64,000 nucleotides of DNA from Loxodes magnus (lineage: Eukaryota > Ciliophora > Karyorelictea > Loxodida > Loxodidae). The notes beneath the pieces are model-generated. The model had not been told where the DNA came from. It made no database searches and was given only the letters and a program-made list of their open reading frames with translations. Below are positions 1 to 10,654 of the stretch, piece after piece (positions within the stretch are counted from its first letter, which is position 1; every line of letters starts with the position of its first letter). The position numbers were made by a program, and so were the translations under genes. The stretch is from NCBI GenBank assembly GCA_946699065.1, contig CAMPDV010000147.1:310001-374000 (forward strand). The letters run 5' to 3'.

Positions 1-1539
1 AACCTTTGCGCATATTTGAACTAGAACTTTATTACAAATAGATCTCAACCCCTTGCCCTTTTTGATCGTTTATGCTAGAATTACCTGAGAAGGAACTGGA
101 ATTTCTGTCGTAAGTAAGTGCTTAAGTGGCCTATATAAATGGGCTTTTCCCTTTTATCCTGGTAGTATAAAAACTAAGCATTGAACATCTTTAAAGACAA
201 CTTCTCTTATTTTGCTTTCCCAATCTGCAATGCTGTTAGAGTTAATCTTAAAAACAGCTGGTTCTTAGCATGGATACTCAAAGGTTTTTATGCATTCCTA
301 TATTGTTTTCGAAAACATCTCATATGTTTAATGTTCATTACCTGGATACATTATTCCCCATGTTGTTAGCTCTTTAGCATTAAAGAGATTAGTTTAAACG
401 GATCTATCAAAGTTTCCTCCTTCATCTGGCGTAAAGTTCTATTTTGCTGTAAGAATTTTTGGCTTTTATAAAATCAGCCCATCAACTTAGAAAGGTTAAG
501 TGTTAATTTCGAGTGACCATTCTTTCATTATTTAAGCAGTCTTTGCTTCCTTTTATAAATCATTTATTAGCTTCTAGCATTGGGCTATTCTTTCTGCTGG
601 TTCTTTTCTAGTAATTGCTGATAATGATTTCATGAAGTTAAAATCAGCAATTTGCTCATCAGATAGTCCGGTCATATAGCATAGTTCTGGAATGAGGTAA
701 CATGAAGTTGTTTGCCATGCTTATTTGCTTACTAGTAAAGGCTATTCAATATCCGAAATGTTTTGCTACCATCTATCTCTATAATATTCTAGGTAGCTCA
801 TATTTCCACGTTGACTTTCGAAAGTACTTTATGGGTTTGAATTGAAATCTATGTCTTAAATAGGATAAGTTTTGTTATTATACCTAGTCAGCACTATTTA
901 CCCAATTAATTTCTTTTTAGCTTGAGAGGTTATATCTGCTCCAGATCTTTGGCATTCTTAACTAATTTATACTAACTAACTTAAGACGGTATCAAGTCTC
1001 AGTACTCTGTTTGAAAGATCAATTTATAGAAGCATTCCTACCTGTAGTCTACCAATAGATGATGAGTATCCTGGCCATACTTCGACTCTATGCTACTCAA
1101 TTTTCTTTCCATACTTTGGATCGAAAAATTTCCTCCCAAGCATTTGCAAACCATTCACCTTCTATAAGTTATTAAAGAGTCTATTTACGAAAGCTTTATA
1201 CTGAAGCTAATCAACTTATCCTACATTCTGAAGTTTCAATGTATAATTCTTAGTTTCTCCTTAGATTTATACAGCGACTTAAACAGTGTGCTTGTCTACA
1301 TACTAAGAGGCAAAGCACATTGTATTGGCAAAACTGGACTTTCCAATTACCGGTTCCAACTATTATCTCGATTTTTGATAAACCAAACGACGCTCATTTT
1401 ATGCTTGCTGAGCTGGTTCAGGGTCAAAAATTAGGTTATATTTATAGAGTTTGTCACTAATCATTCTTATAGGAAAGAAATTAGTTACAAGCTTAACTAT
1501 CTACCCTTATTTAGCCGGAGGTGCTCTTTTGCTTGCCAT
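1..1539 (-). CDS. Piwi/Argonaute-family protein, 5' part only (cut by window edge)
   Basis: The first 513 codons of an intact Piwi-clade Argonaute, read with TAA/TAG as Gln; there is no TGA in frame and all Trp codons are TGG. The start is the ATG at 1539; an in-frame TGA lies about 60 bases upstream. The N-terminus is short and basic (MASKRAPPAKQGQ). A PAZ domain is marked by VWPGY near residues 154-158 and by IVLTRYNNKTYPI near residue 215. The linker holds LIPELCYMTGL near residue 282, a Piwi hallmark. The MID/PIWI part is entered at the end (PSQVILAQTIK, then LRSICNKVLVQ). The catalytic Asp residues would lie beyond base 1. In ciliates this family binds scan-type small RNAs that guide DNA elimination; that role here is inferred from family membership. 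No intron is visible in the 1.5 kb. Confidence 0.95.
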
Positions 1540-1807
1540 TATAAATTTAATGGCTGTTAATATTTAAACTTATCCTAATACAACTATAACTCAAATCTCT
1601 TTCAGCATTTTAAGCTTATTTGCCTCTAATCTCAACTACATATCATAGAACACTCTATCTTTAGTTAGATACTGAAAGATACAGCATTAGTTTGCTAGTT
1701 AGGTAGGAGTAGTGTGAACTATACAGGATTATAATAAGAAATTTGTATAAGTTAGCTTAAAGAATAAGTTAGAGGGATATTTAAAAATTAAATATTTGAA
1801 TAAGATC
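1540..1807. other. Intergenic between divergent Piwi and unknown gene
   Basis: A roughly 270-base gap between two divergently oriented coding regions, so promoters for both could lie here. It is less AT-rich than most of the window. I see no defined motif. Confidence 0.4.
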
Positions 1808-3430
1808 ATGAAAATTCTATTTCTCACTCTGCCAAACTTTATATCCCTCTACTATTTATTTATTAAGGCTTTACTATATGAAGAAGCTATTAGTATCCAA
1901 GCTAGTGATGATTTCTATATATTGTCTTCATTTGTTTGGGGCTATTAACTTTTACCGGTCTAAAAATTTGTATAATAGGAAATTTATTTTAAAGATGATT
2001 AAAAGATTATTTCTGATGTATCTAAAGAGAATATTCCGTTATAAGGTATGCAGCTAGTCATAGACAAATAAAGCAAGAAGCTTTTAATGAAGAGGATAGA
2101 AATTTTAAGTTTATTTTCTTAGCTTGTTTTGATTGAAAATGAAATAGAATAGATTATATTTTTTGATTTGATTATTACTTTATTAAATGAAAAAATCCGT
2201 TAAACTAGAGCTAGCTAATTTATGAAGAGTGATCTACAAACTTCATAGTTTTCAAATATTGGCTTAATTGAAATTATAAATAAGACTTCCAGTCATCTTT
2301 TTAATTATATCTAGATGCCTTTAGGTAAAAATGTCTATACTTATTTAAAAATTACCCCTTTCAGTTTTCTTCTTTTTATCGTTTTTTAAAAGATGAAAGT
2401 TGATTTATCGTCATCAAGGTAAGTAAATCTCTCTAAGTAATTTTCATTACAATTTCAAGATAGCTAGTAATAAGATCGAAGCTTCTGGTGATTTTCACTA
2501 TTTAGAAGATTTATTCTTCTAAATATCATTTTTTTGCTATTTTTTTAAAATTTTATGAGTATAACTATTTTATTACGAATTGTGTTCTAGTTTCCAAAAA
2601 TTTAACTTCCAAGTACATCATTTGAATTATAGCCAAAATATTTAAAGAGATAAGTATTTTGCTAGCTAATGAATAGCTTCGCTTGTTTGATAATGAAACT
2701 TCAAAGGAAAATTAAATAAATTTATTTATAAGCTTGACTTTCAATTTTTTAGCCTGTTTTATGCTTCTACTAGAAGATTTTAATTTATAAATTGAAAGAT
2801 TTGAATCATAGAGGTATTTTACTAGATATCAATATCATAATTTACTTTTATCCCTAACAATGAAAAGTTGTTGAATAATAAAGAAAATCGTAATGGTTAA
2901 GAAAAGGATTTTATTTTCGCGATTTATTTACTATTTAATTTAAAAGTTACTTATAGAGTGAAGCCTTTAGAGATGCTGTTCCTATCATTCTATAATTATA
3001 TGATGCTATTTATCCAGTTGGATTACTTAAAGAGAGGTATGTAAAATTAAAGTAGCTCACAAATTATCTTCTTGGTCAATATTAATTTTCATACTTTTCT
3101 GGTCTTTATATCTTCATCAGTGTTACTCCATAAAAGGAAATTTGATTGAAAATGTTTTGTTTTTTATCTCTATTCCATTAATTAGTCTTAGAACGTATAA
3201 ATCATTTGAAATATTTCCAAATTCTTAAGAAGAAAAGTACTTTCTTTTAAAATTCCTTCATTTTTAAGCTACTACGAAAGTTGAACTTAAGATTACTCTG
3301 TAAAATCTTATCTAAAAATAGATTAATAATAATAAATGCATATGATTAATTAATAAGTATAATACTGCTTCTTTCGCTTATAATTACTCAGTTTTATTTT
3401 CTAAAATTGTATTGAATGATCAATTAACTC
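1808..3430 (+). CDS. Unidentified protein, probable multi-exon gene
   Basis: Not recognised. From the ATG at 1808 the frame is open to a TGA at 2489-2491 with TAA/TAG as Gln, and starts with a hydrophobic segment (MKILFLTLPNFISLYYLF) that could be a signal peptide or anchor. A likely 49-base intron starts at GTAAGT near 2419 and ends at the TAG near 2468. Skipping it restores a frame reading NKIEASGDFHYLEDLFF. Further protein-like stretches in shifting frames (SEAFRDAVPIILQLYDAIYP near 2960-3010, then a GTATGT...TAG candidate intron near 3037) suggest that the gene continues to about 3.4 kb with more short introns. Exon boundaries are inferred and the 3' end is uncertain. Decay by frameshift is an alternative. 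Confidence 0.4.
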
Positions 3431-3499
3431 ATATATAATGCTTTATCTACTTACTTAGTTCATTTTTCTTTAAAATAATTGATTTCTACCCGGTTGGAT

Positions 3500-3900
3500 A
3501 AATATGATTATAGACCGCGTAGCACCTAATTGGAGCGCAGTTCTTTCAATATTAATATTTAATATTAAAAAAGTGTTCTCATACTTCTTGTTGGCCTTCT
3601 ACCTGCAATGAGTCACGTCATTTAGTTCAAATGGGGAATCTGTTTATTAAAAATTATTCTTAAATCTTGAACTAAATGCTCCAGTTTTCTTGAAGTTAGA
3701 TTCAAATAAGAAGTAGTAATAAAGTAATTAGAAGACCTATCAGTCAAACATTCTTACTGATAGTAAGAATTCTCAAACAAATTAAGCTTGTCTCTTCCGA
3801 GCTTATACACTCTTCACTGAGGTATCTAGTGCGAGATTACTCTCAATTCAGTACTAGTTCTCCCAACCATAGCTGACATCCATTTTATCTCTAATAATTA
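3500..3900 (-). mobile_element. Short hairpin-tailed retroelement, family D copy 1
   Basis: In element orientation (minus strand) the 3' end is a hairpin at plus 3513-3543 (GACCGCGTAGCACC ... GGAGCGCAG), preceded on the plus strand by TATAATC-like sequence. The 5' half contains a diverged version of the GC-richer module shared with the copies at 50.6, 52.2 and 60.3 kb (GTATCTAGTGCGAGATTACT on the plus strand). It is more degenerate than the 50.6 kb copy. No reverse transcriptase is encoded. Confidence 0.6.
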
Positions 3901-4228
3901 AGATTTTTTTATTATTTTTGAAATACGAAAAATATCAAATATTAAAATATGTGATTTTTAATGATTTTTAGCTTATAAATTTACTAAAGATAAAAAAGGT
4001 AAACGATATAATTTATTTGGGTTGAAGATCTAAAAGAAAAAAGAAATTATCAAAATTGGAGGCAAAAATGACAAAGAAAATTCATCTAAACTAATATTAA
4101 TTTTGATTTATTAAACAAGCAACAAGCTTTATTGTCTCTTATGACTATATATTCAGCATTTTTTAACTTTCGAGAAATTCATCAATAAATATTATATGAT
4201 TAAAAGGTAAAATACATAATTAATAAAT
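3901..4228. other. AT-rich spacer, nothing recognised
   Basis: Roughly 330 bases between two retroelements. No ORF, RNA or repeat could be supported. Confidence 0.5.
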
Positions 4229-4237
4229 AACTAATAA

Positions 4238-5221
4238 AAAATAAAAAATAGAAGGCTTCAAATCAGGTTTCTACACCACATCCAAAAAAGAGAGAAAACC
4301 AGAAACCTCTCAGTTAGTTTTCATTTACTTAACTCTTACCTTTTTCTTAATAATCCTGAACACAGGCCCAAGAAGAACAGAAAGAATAAAAGAAAATCAT
4401 CCATGTAATAACTCCAACCTCATAAGAGAAGCCAAGGAAGCAGATGAAATTTGCTCTTCACTAGAAGGCCTCGAAGTTCAATCCTTATAGCTAGATGAGT
4501 ATGGAATAGCTCATCAAAGTGGTGCTAAACCTCTAGGAAGAGGTCAGGAAGCTGAAAAAGGAAAATGACAAGTTAATGGAGAACCTGAACAAGCAAGAGG
4601 AAATCGAATCAAGACTTATGCCCAAGGAAAGATATTTAAATGCTTTCTGAAGCATTTCATAAGATCAAAACGATCAATCTTAAAGCTAACAAGAGTAACT
4701 GACAGAAATTGGAAATAGAATAGAGAAAACAGAAGAAAGCTAGCAAAAATTACAATTTAAAATGGAGGTAAGAGAGCATAAAGTGGCCCAATGTTGATTG
4801 AAGAAGAAATGATCAGAAAGCCTTAAAGAAAATAGAGGCAAATAGATATTATAAAAAAATGTTTTTGTTATGGAATCTTGTGACATTTATATCAGAAACG
4901 TTAGAAATTCTAGCAGAAAAACTGAACTATTGGATTCAAGAAAAAAGAAGAAAGAAGAAAGGATTTAGAAGAAGCAAGATTAAACCGAATGCATTGCAGT
5001 CCAAGTGGAGAAATGTATAAAATCAAGAAAGATGCGATAAGACAAGAATGGGAAAGGAGAGGAAGGTAAACCTGGAAAATCCCGAATTCCCAATCTCGCT
5101 AAGCTTGGTGCTGCCTAGCATTTTATTTAACAGTAGGGAGCATGAACTGCTGTCTTCCGGACAGAGTTGAAAAACCTCAAAATTTAAAAATTAAATTTAT
5201 ATATTATTATTATTAATAAAA
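4238..5221 (+). mobile_element. Gag-only retroelement, family E1 copy a (decayed)
   Basis: It begins with the family N-terminus (EGFKSGFYTTSKK, ATG mutated to ATA). A coiled coil follows (MSMEQLIKVVLNLQEEVRKL, near 4498-4560). At 4648-4650 an in-frame TGA lies in the conserved string AF-W-SISQDQN. A damaged CCHC knuckle sits at 4860-4901 (second-pair Cys now Tyr, last Cys now Arg), with a TGA just before the His. The 3' end has a hairpin near 5165 (GAG..TTGAAAAACCTC) and a (TTA)n tail. The short repeat AACTAATAA at 4229-4237 and 5222-5230 may be the target-site duplication. There are frameshifts after the knuckle. Confidence 0.75.
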
Positions 5222-5524
5222 AACTAATAATAATCATATTAAAAATAATTTTATAAAGGTATGTAATTTCGCTAAGTGTTGAATAAAATATTCTAAAAAC
5301 TAGATCAAAAGGTATATTTATAATTTTTCTGATTAGTCAAAAACTATCTATAAAATATTCTAGGGCCCAAAAATATTTCTGTCTTTTCTGCAAAAAAATA
5401 TACCCTATGCATTTTATCGCTTAATATTCATGACAAAATGATCCCATATTAATTTAAAACCTAAATCAAATGGAGTTAAAATAAGAAGTTATTGAGATTC
5501 TATAATATTAAATTTTAATAGACT

Positions 5525-6391
5525 TATAAAAAGTTAAAGTTAAAGTTAAAAAGCTTTGTTAAAGCCTTAGTAGTCAGCCATCTGACCTATTCTATCAGCT
5601 TGTCTCCATTAGTTTGTCTTGAATTTCTACTAGGCTTAGTTAGGCGGTGTAGCACTTCATTAGCGCACCATCCTTTAATATTCTGAATAGTTTTCATCTT
5701 GCATGTAGCGTTCCTAATTATTTCTCCAAGGATTAAGATTTAAATTAAAGAATTTTTTCTATAAATTTTTCCGCTTTATGTTGGATATATCCTAAATAGT
5801 TTTCTAAAAATATCTTATTTATTCTTTCTTTAAATTTCGCTTAGTTAGTAGCAGTATTTTCATTGGTGTTATTTATTGCACACGTAGCATTTTATTCTTC
5901 TTTTAAACTATTATTCCTGTAACACTTATTTAATTTAAATTTCTACTTATTTTAAATAAACGTTTACTGTTTATTTTAATTTGAGACTTCATTTTCTATT
6001 TCCATAGGATCTGATTAATTAATTTAAAACGAAAATGGCGTTACCTGAATTTATTATTAAATTTAAAGAATTCTTTGTTCCAGTTTGTTTTCTATTTCTT
6101 ATGATTATTAATATTGTTTCTCAAGTAAAGACGCTATTAGTTTTTCTAATTTTTCTACTTTATCAGTGAGATATCTATTTTTAAGCATAAACTCTTTTAA
6201 TGACTTAGATAATATTTCTATTTGAGTTTGTGTCGGAAGTTTTTTTAATTCTGGATTTCCAAGTGGTTAATGTATGTCATATCAATCATATTTCTCACTT
6301 TCACTCATTGTAATTATTTCGCTTTTTATTTTTTAGAGAATTTTCCTGTTTAAATGTTTTGTTCAAAGTTCTGTTATTTCTTAGAAGCCAT
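5525..6391 (-). mobile_element. Gag-only retroelement, family F copy 1
   Basis: One of three nearly identical copies (others at 23.5 and 55.7 kb), so this family moved recently. On the minus strand it runs from the ATG at 6391 through one ORF to a 3' hairpin (GGTGCGCTAATGAAGTGCTACACC in pieces, plus about 5643-5670). It ends in an (AACTTT)n tail, seen on the plus strand as AAAGTTAAAGTTAAAG near 5531-5549. No RT or endonuclease is encoded. The flanks are AT-rich and I could not fix the target-site duplication. Confidence 0.85.
5534..6391 (-). CDS. Family F gag-like protein with CCHC knuckle, copy 1
   Basis: The frame from ATG 6391 (MASKKQRNFEQN) is open to the tail when TAA/TAG = Gln and TGA = Trp, giving about 285 residues. 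Order: basic N-terminus; KYD-W-YDEHQPLGNPELKK with W = TGA; a coiled coil (LTDKVEKLEKLITSLLEKQ); an acidic SDPMEIENE motif; the knuckle CYVCNKQHQWKYC at 5851-5889 (Trp = TGA); then QSGKIYRKNS, a tail motif shared across families. The codon at 5578-5580 is TGG (VR-W-LTTK) where copy 2 has TGA. This is a probable RNA-binding ORF1/gag-type protein of a LINE-like element. No obvious stop precedes the tail, so the end is uncertain. Confidence 0.7.
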
Positions 6392-7664
6392 TTTATATAT
6401 AATAATTTTTATAATATTAAGAAAAAAAAAATCAATTTTAGTAAGATTTTTATAAGAAAAGCAAGTTAAATTTTCAGAAAAAAAGATCTGAAATTCTGAA
6501 ATTTATTTCGATGAACTGTATTAAAATGATTATTATAATTATATTAGATTTTCTTAATGTAAGAGAGTAAAATTTTCAAATGTAAATGAGTTTGAAAAAT
6601 AAATTTTAGGGAATTAATCTTGCTTTAAAGAAAAAAAAATTTCTAAATTTTCGAGATTAAAAATCAGAAAATATGAGTGCTAGAGATAGATATAAGAGGA
6701 AAATATCAACTTTAAAAGTAATGAAAGTGCATAAAATAAATTTTATGAAAATTGAATAGGATTTTGCTTTATACTTTAGGGTATAAAAATAAATAATTAA
6801 ATTTGTAAAATTATCAAATCAGATCGCTTTATTTTATAAATAAAGCAAAAAATAAAAAAAGTGTAAGAAATTTAAGAAAATAAAAAGACAAAATTTTATA
6901 ATTTTACCTATTTAAATTAATTTTTAATATAATAGCTGAGCTAATAATTCTCTAGCTTTACCAAAAGACAATAATTGAAAAATTAATATTGATGTAACAT
7001 TATGAAATTAAATGATATACTTGCTATTTGAATATGAAATTCATTGAAATGTTTACTAGACTGAAAAAATTTAACGGTAAGTTGACTATTTTGGTTTATT
7101 AATATTTGTTTAAATGCTAAGAAGCAAAGACTTCAAATTTTATTAAATAGAAATTTAAGAGAGTTAATAAAATCTAACTTGCTTAATTGTCAATTTTTTA
7201 TTCTCCATTTAAATTAAATTTTTATAAGGATGATTAAGGACAAATTTTATTCAAATCTATTAATGAGAAAAAATAATAAGCTAATAAAGAAACTTTTATT
7301 AAAAATTCACTTCAAGAGAAATTATATTCTAGTAAGAATAAATTTTCCTCCAAAAACCTTTTGCAATAAACTAATGCATAAAGACATTAAAAAAATACAT
7401 TGATTATTAATTTTAATTAACTAAATACATCAATCATATGTCAATAAGTCTGAAGAAAAGGTAATAAAAATGTGAATACAAAGTTTCTTAAAATTTTTAG
7501 AATCTAAAATTATTTCTCAGTACTTAATTTAATATCTTTTGAGTAAAGATTTGTTTATATTGCTTATTAATTATTTGGATAATATAATATAGAACACTAT
7601 TAATAATTAGATAAACTTTTTATATTATTTAATTGTTATTTTTTTATTAGTTATTTATAAAAAT
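6392..7664. other. AT-rich non-coding stretch
   Basis: Long runs of A/T with scattered short frames. I find no conserved protein motif, RNA gene or element end. Confidence 0.5.
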
Positions 7665-7725
7665 AGCGAGGAGTAGTTTTGATCTACCGACCTCTCCCAG
7701 CACGCTTCCACTGTGCTACCCCGCT
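7665..7725 (-). pseudogene. Initiator tRNA-Met pseudogene
   Basis: On the minus strand this is 61 bases matching the tRNA genes at 26.4 and 56.7 kb. It keeps the acceptor AGCGGGG/CCTCGCT, the D arm (GCACAGTGGAAGCGT) and the T arm (GGTAGATCAAAACTACT). About 11 bases of the anticodon loop and 3' anticodon stem are deleted (CTGGG runs straight into AGAGGTC). With no anticodon it cannot function as a tRNA. Confidence 0.85.
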
Positions 7726-8166
7726 CATTTAATATATTATAAAAGAGTAGATTAAATATTATTTATTTTCAAGGGTTTCTATTTTAAATGTGATAAAGAT
7801 TTTGTCATCTATAAATATATGGAAATAGGCATGGATGTGATAAATAATGTGCTTTCTTTAAATAATCTTTGAGATGTTTTGACGCTTAAAAATAAAGGAA
7901 AAAATTATAGATGAGAGATTATAAGAATAATAAAAAAAATGATTCTGATTTTGTAAAATTTATTAGAATTAGATAAAGATAGATACATTTGTTAAATTAA
8001 GCTCAATATTTTTATTTAGAATTTATTTATAGTAATATAATTTTTATTTTTAATTAAGAATTTTTTATTTGGTAGATTATGTATAAATCTCTAATGGGAG
8101 TAAGCCTATCACCTTTTTATAATGAAACTTATTTACTAAATTTAGTTTATAGTATCTAGGATTTTT
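7726..8166. other. AT-rich spacer
   Basis: Nothing supported here besides low-complexity A/T sequence; it ends in the AAAT tail of the next element. Confidence 0.5.
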
Positions 8167-8480
8167 AAATAAATAAATGAGATTATAGACCGCGCAGCAC
8201 CTCAATGGTGCGCAGCTCTTTAATAAAGAATTTTAAAGTTAAAAAATTCCTAGTTGAAGTCTTCCACAGTACTAGCATTCCCTTTTGAGTTTTGTCTTCT
8301 ATAGGGCTGCGATCGGAATGCTACCCTAAGAGATCTTAGTATCTGGCATCTTTCATCATTAATGCGCTTGATGCCCCTTCGATCTTCTCTTCTCTTCTCT
8401 TGGGTGACTCTTCGCCTAAGGAGTACTTTCTGGTACCAGAGTTTAAGCCAGTTTGAGTTGGAGGATTACTCCTCCATATT
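8167..8480 (-). mobile_element. Short hairpin-tailed retroelement, family A copy 1
   Basis: Minus-strand element. The 3' hairpin is at plus 8188-8218 (GACCGCGCAGCACC ... GGTGCGCAGCTC), followed in element orientation by a (TTTA)n tail at 8167-8180. It has three relatives at 33.0, 38.9 and 39.8 kb. In element orientation a frame reads NSNWLKLWYQKVLLRRR; the first Trp is TGG here (plus 8448-8450) and TGA at the aligned site of the other three copies. The 5' boundary near 8480 runs into a TA repeat. Confidence 0.7.
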
Positions 8481-8962
8481 TATATATATATATAATATAA
8501 TATAATAAAAATAATAAAAACTAATAAATAAGCAATCTAATAAATTAATATAAGTAAGCTCTTTAAAAATATCTCAAACTAGTAAAAATAAGCAAACACT
8601 TAGCTTCATTTATTCCTTATTAAAGAGTATCTATTTTAAATTAAAAACTTATAATAAGGATTTTATAATATAAATGCATATATTATATCTAAAGTAAAGG
8701 TAGAAATAACTAAAATCAGTTGTTATTAATCAAATCTAAAAGTAAACTTGTAAAAACCTATTTTTTTCGTTGCTCATTTTATTAGTATATATTTAAGAAT
8801 TATAAGCATTAAAATTTATGATTTGATGTATTTTGGAAATTAGATTTAAAACATTCTTAAAGTTAACTAACTTAAAGAAAATATCTTAATTGATCTCTTC
8901 ATTTCAATTTATTAAACAAATTTGACTATTTCATTTTTAATAATTATTTATATAAAAAATAG
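8481..8962. other. AT-rich spacer upstream of GTPase gene
   Basis: It holds a (TA)n/(ATAATA)n run near 8480-8510 and otherwise unremarkable A/T-rich sequence. The GTPase promoter should lie in the last part, but no motif is evident. Confidence 0.4.
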
Positions 8963-9526
8963 ATGGGAGCGAGTATCTGCTATGGTTGTGTAAAGAAAAA
9001 TGAAAAAATTAAAAATAAATTTATAAGGGAATGAGAAATATCATCAATTGAAGAAGAAAAGACTGTAGTGTTTATTGGCTCCAAAGGATCTGGTAAATCA
9101 AGTTTAATTTACTATTTAAAAAATAATAGGATGATGAAGCAATAAAAAGAAAGCAAAAAAATAGAATAAACTATTATTAATTTTAATAATAGAGTTTATG
9201 ACATCAAGGAATTACAGAACTATACGGACTAAGTTAAAACAGACGCTTGAGTTTATGTTTAAGATACTCAAAAACAATCTGATTGTACTGATATGTTTAA
9301 TTTTCTAAAAAAAATAGACAAAAATTTTCCTGTTTTATTTTATCTAAACAAACTCGATCTGGAAACTTAAGGTAATTCTTTAGATATATCTTAATTCTAA
9401 TAAATAAAAAATAAAAAAATTTTATTTTAGGAAAGTAATAACAAAGGAGAAGGAGTTACTGAAGGATTTTAATGGCTGCATGATCAATTATATCCAAAAA
9501 AAGGATTCTTCTATAAATCATAATGA
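8963..9526 (+). CDS. ARF-like small GTPase, atypical
   Basis: A 187-residue ARF/ARL-type protein, read without introns with TAA/TAG = Gln. The N-terminus MGASICYGC offers a Gly2 for myristoylation and Cys6/Cys9 for acylation. The P-loop is GSKGSGKS (residues 39-46). The guanine motif LNKLDLE has N-K-x-D at 129-132. The C-terminal part (ESNNKGEGVTEGFQWLHDQL) matches the ARF ending around SGxGxxEGxxWL. The DxGGQ switch-2 motif is missing: YDIKELQNY stands there, so GTP hydrolysis is probably altered. TGA occurs in frame at 9032-9034 (codon 24) and 9248-9250 (codon 96, DA-W-VYVQDT), where a hydrophobic residue is expected; both read as Trp. The TGA at 9524-9526 is the likely stop, because it falls right after the family's natural end. 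Confidence 0.8.
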
Positions 9527-10654
9527 CTTTATTTATAAATAAGATTTTATTTTTGTATAGTCTTATAATCAATTTTTATTAACTTGAACTGTAATTATTA
9601 TTTAAAAGATAGCTTTAAATTTAATAATAATAGCAATAGTAATCATATAACCAGTCATATTTCTATTTTTTTAAACTAGTCTCTTGCATTCGTTAAGAAT
9701 TTGTTGTAAAATGATTATAATTTAATTAAAAATGATTTTTAACTTAAAGTTTTAAATTAGACTAATTATAAAATTATTAACTATTATTAAAATAAAATAG
9801 GATAGAAAATAGAGTATGAGAGAGGAAGAGGTCAAGTAAATAGCTTGATTATTAACGGTGGAGTAATTATTTCATTGAGTTTAGATCATTTTTTAATTTC
9901 CTAAAAGTAGAAATAACGTCTTTTAAAGAAAAGCCATTATAAAATAAGCTAGCTCGAAAGGTTTATTTTTAGTTATTTATTGAAAAGTTGTTTTATTATA
10001 AATTAGATATCGCATAATTAAAAGAACATTATATTACAAATATCAATTGAAATAGAAGAGCAAGGTTAACAATAAAAAATAAATAGATATTATTTGGAGG
10101 AGAAATTAAATTAAATTAAATAAAGAAGAATAATAACTAAGTTTAAAAAGGTATAAAGCATTATATATCAAATATAGAAACTAGATCTGTATTAAATCTT
10201 AAAATTTTCAATAAAATCATATAAAGCACTATGGAGCATTGCGCTTAATTAAAAAAATCAAATGTTTATTTAAAAAAATCAAATACAACTAAATAAAGAT
10301 AATAGGTAATTAATTTTTAGTCTTAATTTAAATAAATTTTGTATAATGATATATTAATAAATAATTACTAAAGGTTGGGGAAAAATAATAGAAATAAAGC
10401 TTATCTTGTTCTTTAGCTATTTAATAAACATTTAATTTTATACTCATAGTGTTTATCAATTACGACTGCTTAATGCTTAAATTAGTGTTTAGCTTAAATC
10501 TTTAAAAATATAAATCAAATTTTTTTGTTTTTTTAATTTAAAATTTTAGTATTTTGAATATATTTTTACTAAGAAATAATAAAGCATTCTCAGCAAAATA
10601 AAGGGAATAATGATGTATTTCTCTTAGTGTATTTTTATGAAAATAAAACTCTGA
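9527..10654 (+). other. Possible coding region in frame with the GTPase, no identity
   Basis: Downstream of the GTPase stop, the same frame has no TGA from about 9527 to 10652, roughly 375 codons. It includes purine-rich, protein-like text such as IEYERGRGQVNSLIINGG near 9805. There is no start codon context or recognised domain, and the composition is mostly I/N/Q/K/L as expected from AT-rich DNA. It could be a second gene or chance. The 10.2-10.66 kb part is also related to 35.46-35.78 kb, so part of it is duplicated DNA. Confidence 0.2.

Noticed and set aside
9346-9430. Intron (GTAATT...TTTTAG) inside the GTPase gene
   Set aside because: The sequence reads through in frame and supplies the residues expected between NKxD and the C-terminal motif, so no splicing is needed.
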